Shown here: positions 1 to 7,644 of the stretch, in pieces
How positions within the stretch are numbered: position 1 is the stretch's first letter
Layout: each line of letters begins with the position of its first letter
Origin: Nodosilinea nodulosa PCC 7104
GTDB taxonomy: Bacteria; Cyanobacteriota; Cyanobacteriia; Phormidesmidales; Phormidesmidaceae
Reading direction: 5' to 3'
Assembly (NCBI RefSeq): GCF_000309385.1
Contig: NZ_JH976537.1
Location: forward strand, 4,875,136 to 4,939,135
Length of the DNA: 64,000 nucleotides
Notes under the pieces: generated by a model
What the model saw: only the letters and a program-made list of their open reading frames with translations
What the model was told of the DNA's origin: nothing
Database searches by the model: none
Made by a program: the position numbers and the translations under genes

Positions 1-373
1 CCTGGGAAACCTCCCGGCGATGGGCGCGCAGGGTCTCGATGCAGTGGTTGCCAATGGTCATCAGCGGGTTGAGCCGGGTCATCGGGTCCTGAAAAACCAG
101 GGCGATCGCCTCGCCCCGAAACTGCCGCAGCCGCTGGGGGGTAAAGTCGAGCACCGACTCGCCGTTAAACCACACTCGCCCCTGCAGCTCGGTTGCGTTG
201 GGCAACAGCCGCAGCGCCGCCCGGCCCAGGGTGCTCTTGCCGCAGCCGCTCTCGCCCACCAGGCCCAGCTTTTCCCCCGGCGATAGGGACAGAGACACGC
301 GATCGACCGCGCGATCGGCCTGGCCGGGGTAGGTCACCGAGAAGCTTTCAAGGGCAAAGAGAGCGTCTGTCAT
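1..373 (-). CDS. Oligopeptide/nickel-type ABC transporter ATP-binding protein (5' part only)
   Basis: N-terminal 124 residues of an ABC importer ATPase; the gene starts at 373 and runs off the left edge of the window. Walker A GESGCGKST lies at residues 40-48 and the Q-loop VFQDPMTRLNP at 93-103. The wording DPMTRLNP is typical of the DppD/OppD and DppF/OppF peptide or nickel transporter family. The signature and Walker B motifs lie outside the window. The protein would energise uptake of a peptide or similar solute at the cytoplasmic face of the inner membrane. The exact substrate cannot be told. The spacer to the next gene holds a C/G-rich low-complexity tract. Confidence 0.85.
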   Translation of the reverse strand, partial: MTDALFALESFSVTYPGQADRAVDRVSLSLSPGEKLGLVGESGCGKSTLGRAALRLLPNATELQGRVWFNGESVLDFTPQRLRQFRGEAIALVFQDPMTRLNPLMTIGNHCIETLRAHRREVSQ

Positions 374-582
374 GGGGACAAGGGGTGGATGGGTAGGGGG
401 TGAATGGGTGGGGAGTAAATAGTGAATCAGCGCGAGAAATGCAGGCCCAGTAGAGATTAACAGTACAGACTAAATAAGAGATCAAAAACCTGAGCCAATG
501 AGTCTGATCGATCTCACACCCCCACGCCCCACGCCCCACGCCCTACGCTCCCACGCCCCCACGCTCCCCTCCACCCCTCTAC
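374..582. repeat. Intergenic low-complexity G/C-rich tracts
   Basis: Two imperfect tandem-like tracts sit here: a GGGTGGATGGGTAGGG-type run around 384-418, and a CCCCACGCCCCACGCCCTACG-like run around 521-585. The unit is about 7-10 bases and degenerate. The same kind of tract recurs in at least five other spacers of this window (near 5751, 9431, 18597, 26519 and 43189). No gene is visible. Confidence 0.55.
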
Positions 583-1155
583 TCACTGATCCACCCGCCG
601 CATCAAATACGCCACCCCAAAATCCCCGTTGGGGTGCTGCTCCAGCAGATCGGCCAGCTCAAACACCCGCTGGGCAATGTCTTCCCCCAGCTTGTCAATG
701 GTGGCCTGCTTCTCCCGCTCGCCGTGCTCTAGCTCGCGCACCTGCCCCTGCCAATCGGCAGAAAAAATGTAGTCGATGTGGGCCTGCAAATCGAGCTGCC
801 CCAGCAGTTCCCACTCTCCGGCGTCGCACCAGATGCCGTTGCAGCTGGGGCAGCGCTCTACGTAGAACACTCCCGACTTGAGGGTAATCCGCCCCCGCAC
901 CAGGTAGCTGCGGCATTCGGGGCAGAGGGCCGCCCGGTTGTCCAGGGGGGCGGGCTGAAAGGGCGTGCTCAGCGACAGGGGCAGCACCGCGACGCTGATG
1001 GGCCGGTCGGGGTCAATTTGCGATCGCTGCCAGTCAGCATAATGCTCTGGCGGAATCCAGGCTCCGCCGCAGCTGGAGCACGCTTTGACCGATAGACCCG
1101 GCGCCAGCTGACTGTCTTGAAGGTCAATGTCGCCTTCCTTAGGACACTGATACAA
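583..1155 (-). CDS. zf-TFIIB-type zinc-ribbon protein
   Basis: A 190-residue cytoplasmic protein with two zinc-ribbon halves. The first is CPKEGD near residue 4 with CSSCGGAW near 27; the second is CPECRSYL near 78 with CPSCNGIWCDAGEWE near 103. The CxxC...CxxCxGxWxDxGE pattern is that of the TFIIB-type zinc-binding family (PF13453). A charged helical region follows (about 125-185). The start is a TTG: a GGAGAG Shine-Dalgarno sequence lies 8 bases upstream and the first CxxC begins three residues in, as usual for the family. No enzymatic role is known. A nucleic-acid or protein contact role is only inference. Confidence 0.75.
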   Translation of the reverse strand: MYQCPKEGDIDLQDSQLAPGLSVKACSSCGGAWIPPEHYADWQRSQIDPDRPISVAVLPLSLSTPFQPAPLDNRAALCPECRSYLVRGRITLKSGVFYVERCPSCNGIWCDAGEWELLGQLDLQAHIDYIFSADWQGQVRELEHGEREKQATIDKLGEDIAQRVFELADLLEQHPNGDFGVAYLMRRVDQ

Positions 1156-1221
1156 AGCACCTACTCTCCACCGCGTTCTTTCTCAAACCCAATAAACCCC
1201 TACTATTAAACCACTGGAGCG

Positions 1222-1563
1222 CTATGTCGCCTCGGCGATCGCCTGCTCCAGGGCATTACAAAAGCCCGCCAGCTGAGCGAGCTTTTCGATCAGCTGGCGC
1301 TGGCGCTGCTGGGTGGTCGTCGACTGACGGGCCGCCTGCAAAAAGGCCACATCCATGGCCAGCAGCCGCAGGGTGCGGTTCATCTCTGTAATGATCGGCT
1401 GGGCGCTGACGATCGCGTCCCCCAGGGGCAAAATCTGGTGCTGAAAATGCTGCTGAGCCAGCAAAAACTGCGCCTGGATCTGCCCGCCGTCGGGGTTGGC
1501 CGACCGCGCCAGGGTCTCCAGAGATTGCAGCTGCGATCGCAAATTTGACAGGGCATTTATCAT
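1222..1563 (-). CDS. PatD-like protein (heterocyst frequency control family)
   Basis: A 113-residue, mostly helical soluble protein. The segment around QHQILPL, the TEMNRTLRLL stretch and the motif FLQAARQSTT followed by an Arg/Gln-rich helix match what I recall of the cyanobacterial PatD family. In Anabaena, PatD limits heterocyst frequency. I chose the ATG at 1563, which gives the typical family length; a longer reading to 1707 adds a low-quality N-terminus. The window shows no other heterocyst gene, so in this strain the role may be different. The assignment rests on memory of the family pattern and is moderate. Confidence 0.55.
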   Translation of the reverse strand: MINALSNLRSQLQSLETLARSANPDGGQIQAQFLLAQQHFQHQILPLGDAIVSAQPIITEMNRTLRLLAMDVAFLQAARQSTTTQQRQRQLIEKLAQLAGFCNALEQAIAEAT

Positions 1564-2018
1564 AGGTATATGCCCTTTAGGGCAGTGAGTGAAGACTCTT
1601 GGCCGCGTTTTACCGTCGCCGGAGACAAATTGCCAGTTCCCCCCTGGGGGGACAAATGTTAAGGTTAATACACAACACTCCATCAGCCGAAAGCTGGCCA
1701 TTAGCATTTATTGCGCCGTGGCCAGAAGAGGCGATTTCCTCAGGGTTATGGTGTAGGTTATCTCTATCCCAACGGGCTGCTCTCGGGCAGTTGCATCGCG
1801 TTCTTTGGCAGAACGTCTGTACGAGTTTTGCCGGAGTTTTTGCCTTTAATTTAATTTATGCGTCTGACGGGTATTTTCGCTTTCTCAGATGGTCAATCGC
1901 CTAATTAACGGTTGCCCTCTTTGATTTTCGTTACAGACCTAAATACCCTGTTCAACGATTTGCCATTGGTCCTGGCACTGTTTTAGCTTATCCGTTTCTG
2001 AGAGGTCGCTGGCATCCT
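1564..2018. other. Intergenic region before rel
   Basis: 455 bases between the divergent PatD-like gene and rel. A compact GC palindrome, TCCCCCCTGGGGGGA, lies at 1638-1652. The 1840-1910 stretch is AT-rich and probably contains the rel promoter, but no convincing -35/-10 pair stands out. A 101-codon open frame at 1599-1904 has no protein-like character. Confidence 0.4.
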
Positions 2019-4304
2019 ATGACTGCAACGGTTCATCCCCCCCTACCCGACGATTGCACCCTGCCCGGCTGGCTCAAAACCTGCGTGCTAGCCCACCACG
2101 ACGACAGCCAGGATGACCTTGCCCACGACCCCGAAGACAAGTCTAACAATGTGCTGGTGTGCCAGGCCTTTGAGTTTGCCTACACTCTGCACAAAGGGCA
2201 GTACCGCGCCTCGGGCGAACCCTACATCTGCCACCCGATCGCAGTGGCCGGTCTGCTGCGCGACCTCGGCGGCGACAGCGCCATGATTGCCTCGGGCTTT
2301 CTCCACGACATCGTCGAAGACACCGACGTTACCCCAGAGGAAATTGAGGATCACTTTGGCAGCGAAGTGCGGCAGCTGGTCGAGGGGGTGACCAAACTCT
2401 CAAAGTTTAACTTTGAAAGCAAAACCGAGCGCCAGGCCGAAAACTTTCGCCGCATGTTTCTGGCCATGGCCCAGGATATTCGGGTGATTGTGGTGAAGCT
2501 GGCCGATCGCCTCCACAACATGCGCACCCTCCAGCACCTCAGCGACGAAAAACGCCGCCGCATCGCCCGCGAAACCATGGAGATCTTTGCGCCCCTGGCC
2601 AACCGTTTGGGGATCGGGCGATTCAAATGGGAACTCGAAGATCTCTCCTTTAAGTATCTAGAGCCCGATGCCTACCGGCAGATGCAGAAGCACATTACCG
2701 AAAAGCGGGCCGATCGCGAAGCGCGGCTGATTCAGGTGGCCGAAACCCTGCGCCAGCGCATGCACCAGTCCGAAATTCAGGTGGTCGATGTCAACAGCCG
2801 GCCCAAACACCTGTACGGCATTTACCGCAAAATGGAGCGGCAGCAAAAAGATTTCAGCGAAATCTACGACATTGCCGCCATCCGCCTGATCGTCGGCACC
2901 AACGAAGATTGCTATCGCGCCCTGGCCATCGTTCACGATGCCTTTCGCCCGGTGCCGGGCCGCTTCAAAGACTACATTGGCCTGCCCAAGCCCAACCGCT
3001 ACCAGTCGCTACACACGGTGGTGATCGGCCCCAAGGGCAAGCCGATTGAGGTGCAGATTCGCACCCTGGAAATGCACCACGTGGCCGAGTACGGCATCGC
3101 CGCCCACTGGAAGTACAAAGAAACTGGCTCGTCGGTCAACACCCGCATCAACGCCGACGACGAAAAGTTCACCTGGCTCAGGCAGCTGCTGGAGTGGCAA
3201 AACGACCTCAAAGACGCCCAGGACTTCCTCGAAAACGTCAAGGGCAACCTGTTTGACGAAGACGTTTACGTCTTCACCCCCGATGGCGATGTGGTGCCCC
3301 TCAGCCGGGGGGCAACCTCGGTGGACTTTGCCTACCGCATCCATACCGAGGTGGGCAACCACTGCGCCGGGGCCAGGGTAAACGGCCGCATCGTCACCCT
3401 CGATACGCCGCTGGAGAACGGCGATATTGTCGAAATCATCACCCAAAAGAACAGCCACCCCAGCCTCGACTGGCTCAACTTTGTGGTTACCCCCAGCGCC
3501 CGCAACCGCATACGCCAGTGGTATAAGCGATCGCACCGCGACGAAAACATCGCCCGAGGCCGGGATATGCTCGAAAAAGAGCTGGGCCGCAGCGGCTTTG
3601 ATGCCCTGCTCAAGTCGGAACCGGCCCAAATGGCCGCCGAGCGCTGCAACTACCAGTCCGTCGATGACCTGCTGGCGGGGCTGGGCTACGGCGAGACCAC
3701 CCTCAACCTGTTTGTAAATCGTCTGCGGGAGGCGATCAAGACCAAGCAGCCATTGGAGGTGCTGTCGCCCGAGTCGTCGCTGCAAGATTCTGACCAGTTT
3801 CTGGCCGGGGCCGTCACCAGCCCCCACCGCCATCGACCCGCCCCCTCCAAAGACCCGATTTTGGGCATCGAGGGGCTGGTGCACCACATTGCGGGCTGCT
3901 GTAACCCCTTGCCCGGCGAGCCGATCATGGGCAGCGTATCTTTGGGCAGCCGAGGGATTGCCATTCACCGCCAGGGCTGCCCCAATTTGGCGGATATTCC
4001 GGGCGATCGCATCATTCCCGTCAGCTGGAACTGCGGGGAGCACAACGACACGCGCCAAACCTATCCGGTGGAGGTGCGGATCGAGGTGATCGATCGCGTG
4101 GGGGTGCTCAAAGATATTCTGTCGCATCTGTCGGACCTGCAAATCAACGTTCACAAGGCCCAGGTCAAAACCTTCCCCGGCCAAACCGCCGAGATCGACC
4201 TGGGCCTGGACGTCAAAGACCACGCCCATCTCGATCAGACCTTCGTGCAGATTCGCAAAATGACCGACGTGCTCAAAATTCGCCGCATGAGCCAGGGGGG
4301 GTGA
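2019..4304 (+). CDS. rel: Bifunctional (p)ppGpp synthetase/hydrolase (Rel/SpoT)
   Basis: A 761-residue long RSH enzyme that makes and degrades the alarmone (p)ppGpp. Domains in order: an HD hydrolase domain (about 45-200) with the intact metal motif HDIVED at 96-101; a synthetase domain (about 230-400) with YDIAAIRLIV and the KPNRYQSLHT loop near 324-333; a TGS domain (about 415-475, VYVFTPDGDVVPL); a zinc-finger-like segment with the CC pair in HHIAGCCNPL; and a C-terminal ACT domain (about 690-755). Both active sites look complete, so the protein should be bifunctional, as in most cyanobacteria with one long RSH. It is followed closely by the putative 6S RNA gene, so stringent control and RNA polymerase regulation genes are neighbours. 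Confidence 0.95.
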   Translation: MTATVHPPLPDDCTLPGWLKTCVLAHHDDSQDDLAHDPEDKSNNVLVCQAFEFAYTLHKGQYRASGEPYICHPIAVAGLLRDLGGDSAMIASGFLHDIVEDTDVTPEEIEDHFGSEVRQLVEGVTKLSKFNFESKTERQAENFRRMFLAMAQDIRVIVVKLADRLHNMRTLQHLSDEKRRRIARETMEIFAPLANRLGIGRFKWELEDLSFKYLEPDAYRQMQKHITEKRADREARLIQVAETLRQRMHQSEIQVVDVNSRPKHLYGIYRKMERQQKDFSEIYDIAAIRLIVGTNEDCYRALAIVHDAFRPVPGRFKDYIGLPKPNRYQSLHTVVIGPKGKPIEVQIRTLEMHHVAEYGIAAHWKYKETGSSVNTRINADDEKFTWLRQLLEWQNDLKDAQDFLENVKGNLFDEDVYVFTPDGDVVPLSRGATSVDFAYRIHTEVGNHCAGARVNGRIVTLDTPLENGDIVEIITQKNSHPSLDWLNFVVTPSARNRIRQWYKRSHRDENIARGRDMLEKELGRSGFDALLKSEPAQMAAERCNYQSVDDLLAGLGYGETTLNLFVNRLREAIKTKQPLEVLSPESSLQDSDQFLAGAVTSPHRHRPAPSKDPILGIEGLVHHIAGCCNPLPGEPIMGSVSLGSRGIAIHRQGCPNLADIPGDRIIPVSWNCGEHNDTRQTYPVEVRIEVIDRVGVLKDILSHLSDLQINVHKAQVKTFPGQTAEIDLGLDVKDHAHLDQTFVQIRKMTDVLKIRRMSQGG

Positions 4305-4328
4305 GCGCGCTGGCACGGCCCGCCGTTT

Positions 4329-4480
4329 ATTCCTGCAAAGAACGCCAGGAAAGGGTTAGGTAGCCCAGCGCGCTGTCGCTCTAGGGGCTGTCATCAATTA
4401 GTTGCTGATGGCCCAAGCATCAACGGTTACAGCCCCTAGCCTGTGGTTTGGGTCGGGCGTGCCATGCTGGTGGAATCAGG
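4329..4480 (+). ncRNA. ssaA: Putative 6S RNA (ssaA) upstream of purK
   Basis: The spacer between rel and purK folds as one long hairpin. An outer pairing is ATTCC (4329-4333) with GGAAT (4472-4476), then ACGCC with GGCGT. A flanking stem TGGCACG+CCCG (from 4311) also pairs with CGGGCGTGCCA (4453-4463). The apical part is a perfect 11-bp arm, CTAGGGGCTGT (4381-4391) with ACAGCCCCTAG (4429-4439), closed by a small TGATG/CATCA hairpin. Between them lies an unpaired region like the 6S central bubble. GGTTACAGCC resembles a conserved 6S stretch. From memory, cyanobacterial 6Sa RNA genes are often linked to purK. Ends are approximate; the known 185-nt length would extend to about 4513. Confidence 0.55.
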
Positions 4481-4553
4481 ACTTTAGCCAGCATTGATGC
4501 CACACCCTGGGGCCATGGAATAATGGGAGTTTTGCAGCGACCACAGCAGCACC

Positions 4554-5714
4554 ATGACGCAGGCAACGGCAAACTTAATTCAGCGCATCGGCGTGATTGG
4601 CGGCGGCCAGCTGGCCTGGATGATGGGGCCAGCGGCGCAGCAGCTGGGCCTGGATCTGGTGGTGCAAACCCCTGGCGAGAGTGATCCTGCCGTTGCGATC
4701 GCCCATTCCACTATTCTTGCCCCCGTTGCCGATGTGGCGGCCACCAACGCTCTGGCGGCCCAGTGCGATGTGATTACCTTCGAGAACGAGTTCATCGACT
4801 GCGCAGGGCTGCAAACCCTGGCCCAGCGGGGCACAGTCTTTCGCCCCGGCCTGGATGTGCTCACCCTGGTGCTCGACAAGCGCCACCAGCGCGAATTCTT
4901 TAGCCGCATTGGCCTGCCCAACCCCCGCTACGACTTTTTAGAGGGCGATGAAAGCGAGGCCGAACTGGCGGCTAAGGCAGCGGCGATCGGTTTTCCGCTG
5001 GTGATGAAAACCCGCCGCCTGGGCTATGACGGCTACGGCACCTCCGTTGTCAGAGACGCCTCCCAGCTCAGCGCTACCTGGAACACCTTTCACCAGGCCC
5101 CGGTGCTGCTAGAGGAGTTTGTGCCCTTTAAGCAAGAGCTGGCCGTCATGGTAGCCCGATCGGCCGCGGGCGATGTTGCCGTGTATCCAACGGTAGAAAC
5201 CCAGCAGGTCGATCAGATCTGCCGCCGGGTCTTTGCCCCTGCCCAGGTGGCTCCCACCGTCGCCGCCAGGATGGAGGCCATCGCCCGCACCCTCGCAGAA
5301 CAGCTGCAGCTGATCGGCATCGTCGGCATCGAATGCTTTCTCACCCAGAATGACCAGGTGCTGATCAACGAAATCGCCCCCCGCACCCACAACTCCGGCC
5401 ACTACAGCCTTGACGCCTGCGCCACCTCCCAGTTTGAGCAGCAGCTGCGGGCGGTCAGCGATCGCCCCCTCGGCCCCACTACGCTCACCTGCCCCCAGGC
5501 GGTAATGGTGAACCTATTAGGGCTAGATGCGCCTGAGGACAGCCACCACCGCAGGCTGGAGGCCCTCAAAGCACTGCCCCAAAGCACCCTTTACTGGTAC
5601 ACCAAAGGCATTCGACCCGGCCGCAAACTCGGCCACATTACCCAATGCCTCGGCCCAACCGAAGACCCCACCGCCGCCGCCGCCGCCATTGAAACCATCT
5701 GGTACGGCGAATAA
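4554..5714 (+). CDS. purK: 5-(carboxyamino)imidazole ribonucleotide synthase
   Basis: A 386-residue ATP-grasp enzyme of purine biosynthesis. It carboxylates AIR to N5-CAIR with ATP and bicarbonate, feeding PurE. The N-terminal VIGGGQLAWMM motif, the ATP-grasp residues MKTRRLGYDGYGT near 157-169, EEFVPFKQELAVMVAR and the C-terminal NEIAPRTHNSGHY are all characteristic of PurK and intact. The length is normal. The gene lies directly downstream of the putative 6S RNA and could be read from the same promoter. It is followed after a C-rich tract by uraD. Confidence 0.95.
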   Translation: MTQATANLIQRIGVIGGGQLAWMMGPAAQQLGLDLVVQTPGESDPAVAIAHSTILAPVADVAATNALAAQCDVITFENEFIDCAGLQTLAQRGTVFRPGLDVLTLVLDKRHQREFFSRIGLPNPRYDFLEGDESEAELAAKAAAIGFPLVMKTRRLGYDGYGTSVVRDASQLSATWNTFHQAPVLLEEFVPFKQELAVMVARSAAGDVAVYPTVETQQVDQICRRVFAPAQVAPTVAARMEAIARTLAEQLQLIGIVGIECFLTQNDQVLINEIAPRTHNSGHYSLDACATSQFEQQLRAVSDRPLGPTTLTCPQAVMVNLLGLDAPEDSHHRRLEALKALPQSTLYWYTKGIRPGRKLGHITQCLGPTEDPTAAAAAIETIWYGE

Positions 5715-5744
5715 CCAACTCACCTACGTCGCCGATTTATATCA

Positions 5745-5816
5745 AATCTCTGCCCCCCCGCCCCCTTGCTTCCCTGCCCCCCGCGCCCCCCTGCCCCCCA
5801 CTCCCCCACTCCCCCC
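5745..5816. repeat. C-rich low-complexity tract
   Basis: A run of CCCCCGCCCCC/CCCCCCACTCCCCCACTCC-like units fills the spacer between purK and uraD and ends directly at the uraD start codon. It belongs to the same type of intergenic tract seen near 374, 9431, 18597, 26519 and 43189. Confidence 0.55.
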
Positions 5817-6338
5817 ATGCCCTACACCCTAGACCAGCTCAACGCCATGACCGAGGCCGAATTCGTCGCCGCCGTCGGCCCCGCCTTTGAGGAGACGCCT
5901 CAGATCGCCGCCCAGGTCTGGCCCCAGCGCCCCTTTGCATCGGTAGCCGATCTGCACCAGCGCATGGTAGCGATCGTGCAGACCATGGCTGAGGACGAGA
6001 AACTGGCGCTGATTCGGGCTCACCCCGATTTGGGGGCGCGAGTCACCATGGCTGAAGCGTCGGTAGCAGAGCAGAGCCGGGCCGGTCTTAGCCACCTCAG
6101 CCCGGAGGAGTATGAGCTATTTCAGCGGCTCAACCAGGACTATAAAAACAGGTTTGGTTTTCCGTTTATCCTTGCGGTAGCCGGGCATACCAAAGCGTCG
6201 GTTTTGGAAAACTTTACCGTGCGGTTGCGCAATTCTACTGTTGAGGAAATAGCGACGGCCCTGTTAGAAATCGAAACAATTGCGCGATCGCGCTTAGAAA
6301 CCTGGATGCAGAGTCACTCTAGCCCCAAAGCCTCCTGA
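5817..6338 (+). CDS. uraD: OHCU decarboxylase (UraD)
   Basis: A 173-residue protein of the 2-oxo-4-hydroxy-4-carboxy-5-ureidoimidazoline decarboxylase family, the last step of urate oxidation to S-allantoin. The family motif HPDLGAR lies near residue 67-73 with the catalytic His. Downstream, SHLSPEEYELFQRLNQDY and FGFPFILAVAGH follow the known pattern. The ATG at 5817 gives the usual N-terminus; an in-frame reading from 5766 would only translate the Pro-rich spacer repeat. No urate oxidase or transthyretin-like hydrolase gene is in view, so the rest of the urate pathway must lie elsewhere, or this member acts alone. Confidence 0.85.
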   Translation: MPYTLDQLNAMTEAEFVAAVGPAFEETPQIAAQVWPQRPFASVADLHQRMVAIVQTMAEDEKLALIRAHPDLGARVTMAEASVAEQSRAGLSHLSPEEYELFQRLNQDYKNRFGFPFILAVAGHTKASVLENFTVRLRNSTVEEIATALLEIETIARSRLETWMQSHSSPKAS

Positions 6339-6505
6339 ATCCTCCTCATGAGGTTTATCAAACGCTTAATTTAAGCCAGGCTTAATGAAAAGTAGGCTAG
6401 GTATTCTCCCCGGCAGCCTTAGGCCGCAACTGCAAGCGCTATATATTGAACACAGTCTAAACACCGTTAATTCATCTGCTGCCACACGCGAATGGGGTCG
6501 TATCC

Positions 6506-7570
6506 ATGAAATGGGCTATTGCTGCGCCTTTCTTTGATCTTGAAAATATAGATACCGCCAATTGGTTAGAGCCTTTTGTCCCGGGCGACAACCACGAATT
6601 TCAGCTGATTCCGCGCCAAAAACCGCTGCCCAAATGGCACGATCGCAAATCTAAATTTACGCCTATAAATGACTGGCTCATCTACATGAGGCAGGCTGCC
6701 GATGCCCTCAACTCCGATGCTGATGGCATTATTACCGTATTTCCCCAGGTGGCGTCGGCCGTTGGTCTCCAGCAAACGCTCAGGTTCTCCAACAAGCCTG
6801 TGGTGTCCTGGCTGTTTAACGTGGGGACCTGTAGCGGTGGCCCCCGGCGAAAGCTGGCTCAGACGACCCTGGGCAATATCGATTATTTTGTGGTTCACAC
6901 CCGCCGCGAGATCGACATCTACAGCGAGTGGCTAGGTATATCCGCCGAGCGATTTGAGTTTGTGCCCTACCAGGTGCCCGATATTCCCATCGAGTACGAA
7001 GAAGAGCGGCAAATTCCGTTTATTACCTCCCTGGGCTCGGCCCACCGCGACTTTCCCACCCTGTTTGAAGCGGTTAAAAAGCTCGACATCAAAACCGTCG
7101 TGGCCACCGGCAAAGGGGCCGTTGAGGGCATGACCATCCCCGATCAGGTCGAGCTACCCTTTGGCATCAGCAAGGCCGAGTGCCTGCGTCTGGGCCAGCA
7201 GGCCCGGCTCAACATCGTGCCGCTACAGCCCAAGGAGGGCGTTACGGCAGCGGGGCAGGTCACCCTGGTTGAGGCCATGATTATGGGTCGCCCGCTAATT
7301 GTGACGAACTTTTACGGTGCCGAAGACTACATCATCCACGGCGAAACGGGCTGGCTGGTCGAGCCCAACTCCCTGGAGAGCATGACCGAAGCCATCGACC
7401 TGCTTTGGAATGACGATGCCCTGCGCCAGAAGCTGGGGGAAAATGCCCGCGCCTACGCCCTGGAGCATTTTTCGGACCCCTGCGCAGGTCGCCATCTAGA
7501 GCGCATTCTCAATAAGGTCAGCGAAAACCGTAAGACTCCGGCCAGCGCCAAGTTGCAGTGGGCGAAATAG
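6506..7570 (+). CDS. Glycosyltransferase, GT4-like
   Basis: A 354-residue GT-B fold glycosyltransferase. The C-terminal half shows the family pattern: the donor-site segment TLVEAMIMGRPLIVTN with its conserved Glu (near residue 257), then GAEDYIIHGETGWLVEP. The N-terminal half lacks a signal peptide, so it acts in the cytoplasm, probably transferring a sugar to a polysaccharide, lipid or small acceptor. No other polysaccharide genes flank it, so the acceptor cannot be inferred. The ATG at 6506 follows an AT-rich 165-base leader. Confidence 0.8.
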   Translation: MKWAIAAPFFDLENIDTANWLEPFVPGDNHEFQLIPRQKPLPKWHDRKSKFTPINDWLIYMRQAADALNSDADGIITVFPQVASAVGLQQTLRFSNKPVVSWLFNVGTCSGGPRRKLAQTTLGNIDYFVVHTRREIDIYSEWLGISAERFEFVPYQVPDIPIEYEEERQIPFITSLGSAHRDFPTLFEAVKKLDIKTVVATGKGAVEGMTIPDQVELPFGISKAECLRLGQQARLNIVPLQPKEGVTAAGQVTLVEAMIMGRPLIVTNFYGAEDYIIHGETGWLVEPNSLESMTEAIDLLWNDDALRQKLGENARAYALEHFSDPCAGRHLERILNKVSENRKTPASAKLQWAK

Positions 7571-7644
7571 CCTGCTCCCCAGGCCTGGGCTGCTTGTGCT
7601 GAGGCTTTCACGGATGCCGTAATGGCGCACCTTGGGGAACGGGT

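Noticed and set aside
1599-1904. 101-codon plus-strand frame before rel
   Set aside because: Composition is not protein-like, it overlaps the PatD-like leader and no ribosome site supports it.
3009-4316. 435-codon open frame on the minus strand inside rel
   Set aside because: It lies entirely opposite a strongly conserved gene; its length follows from high G+C codon usage and its translation has no domain character.
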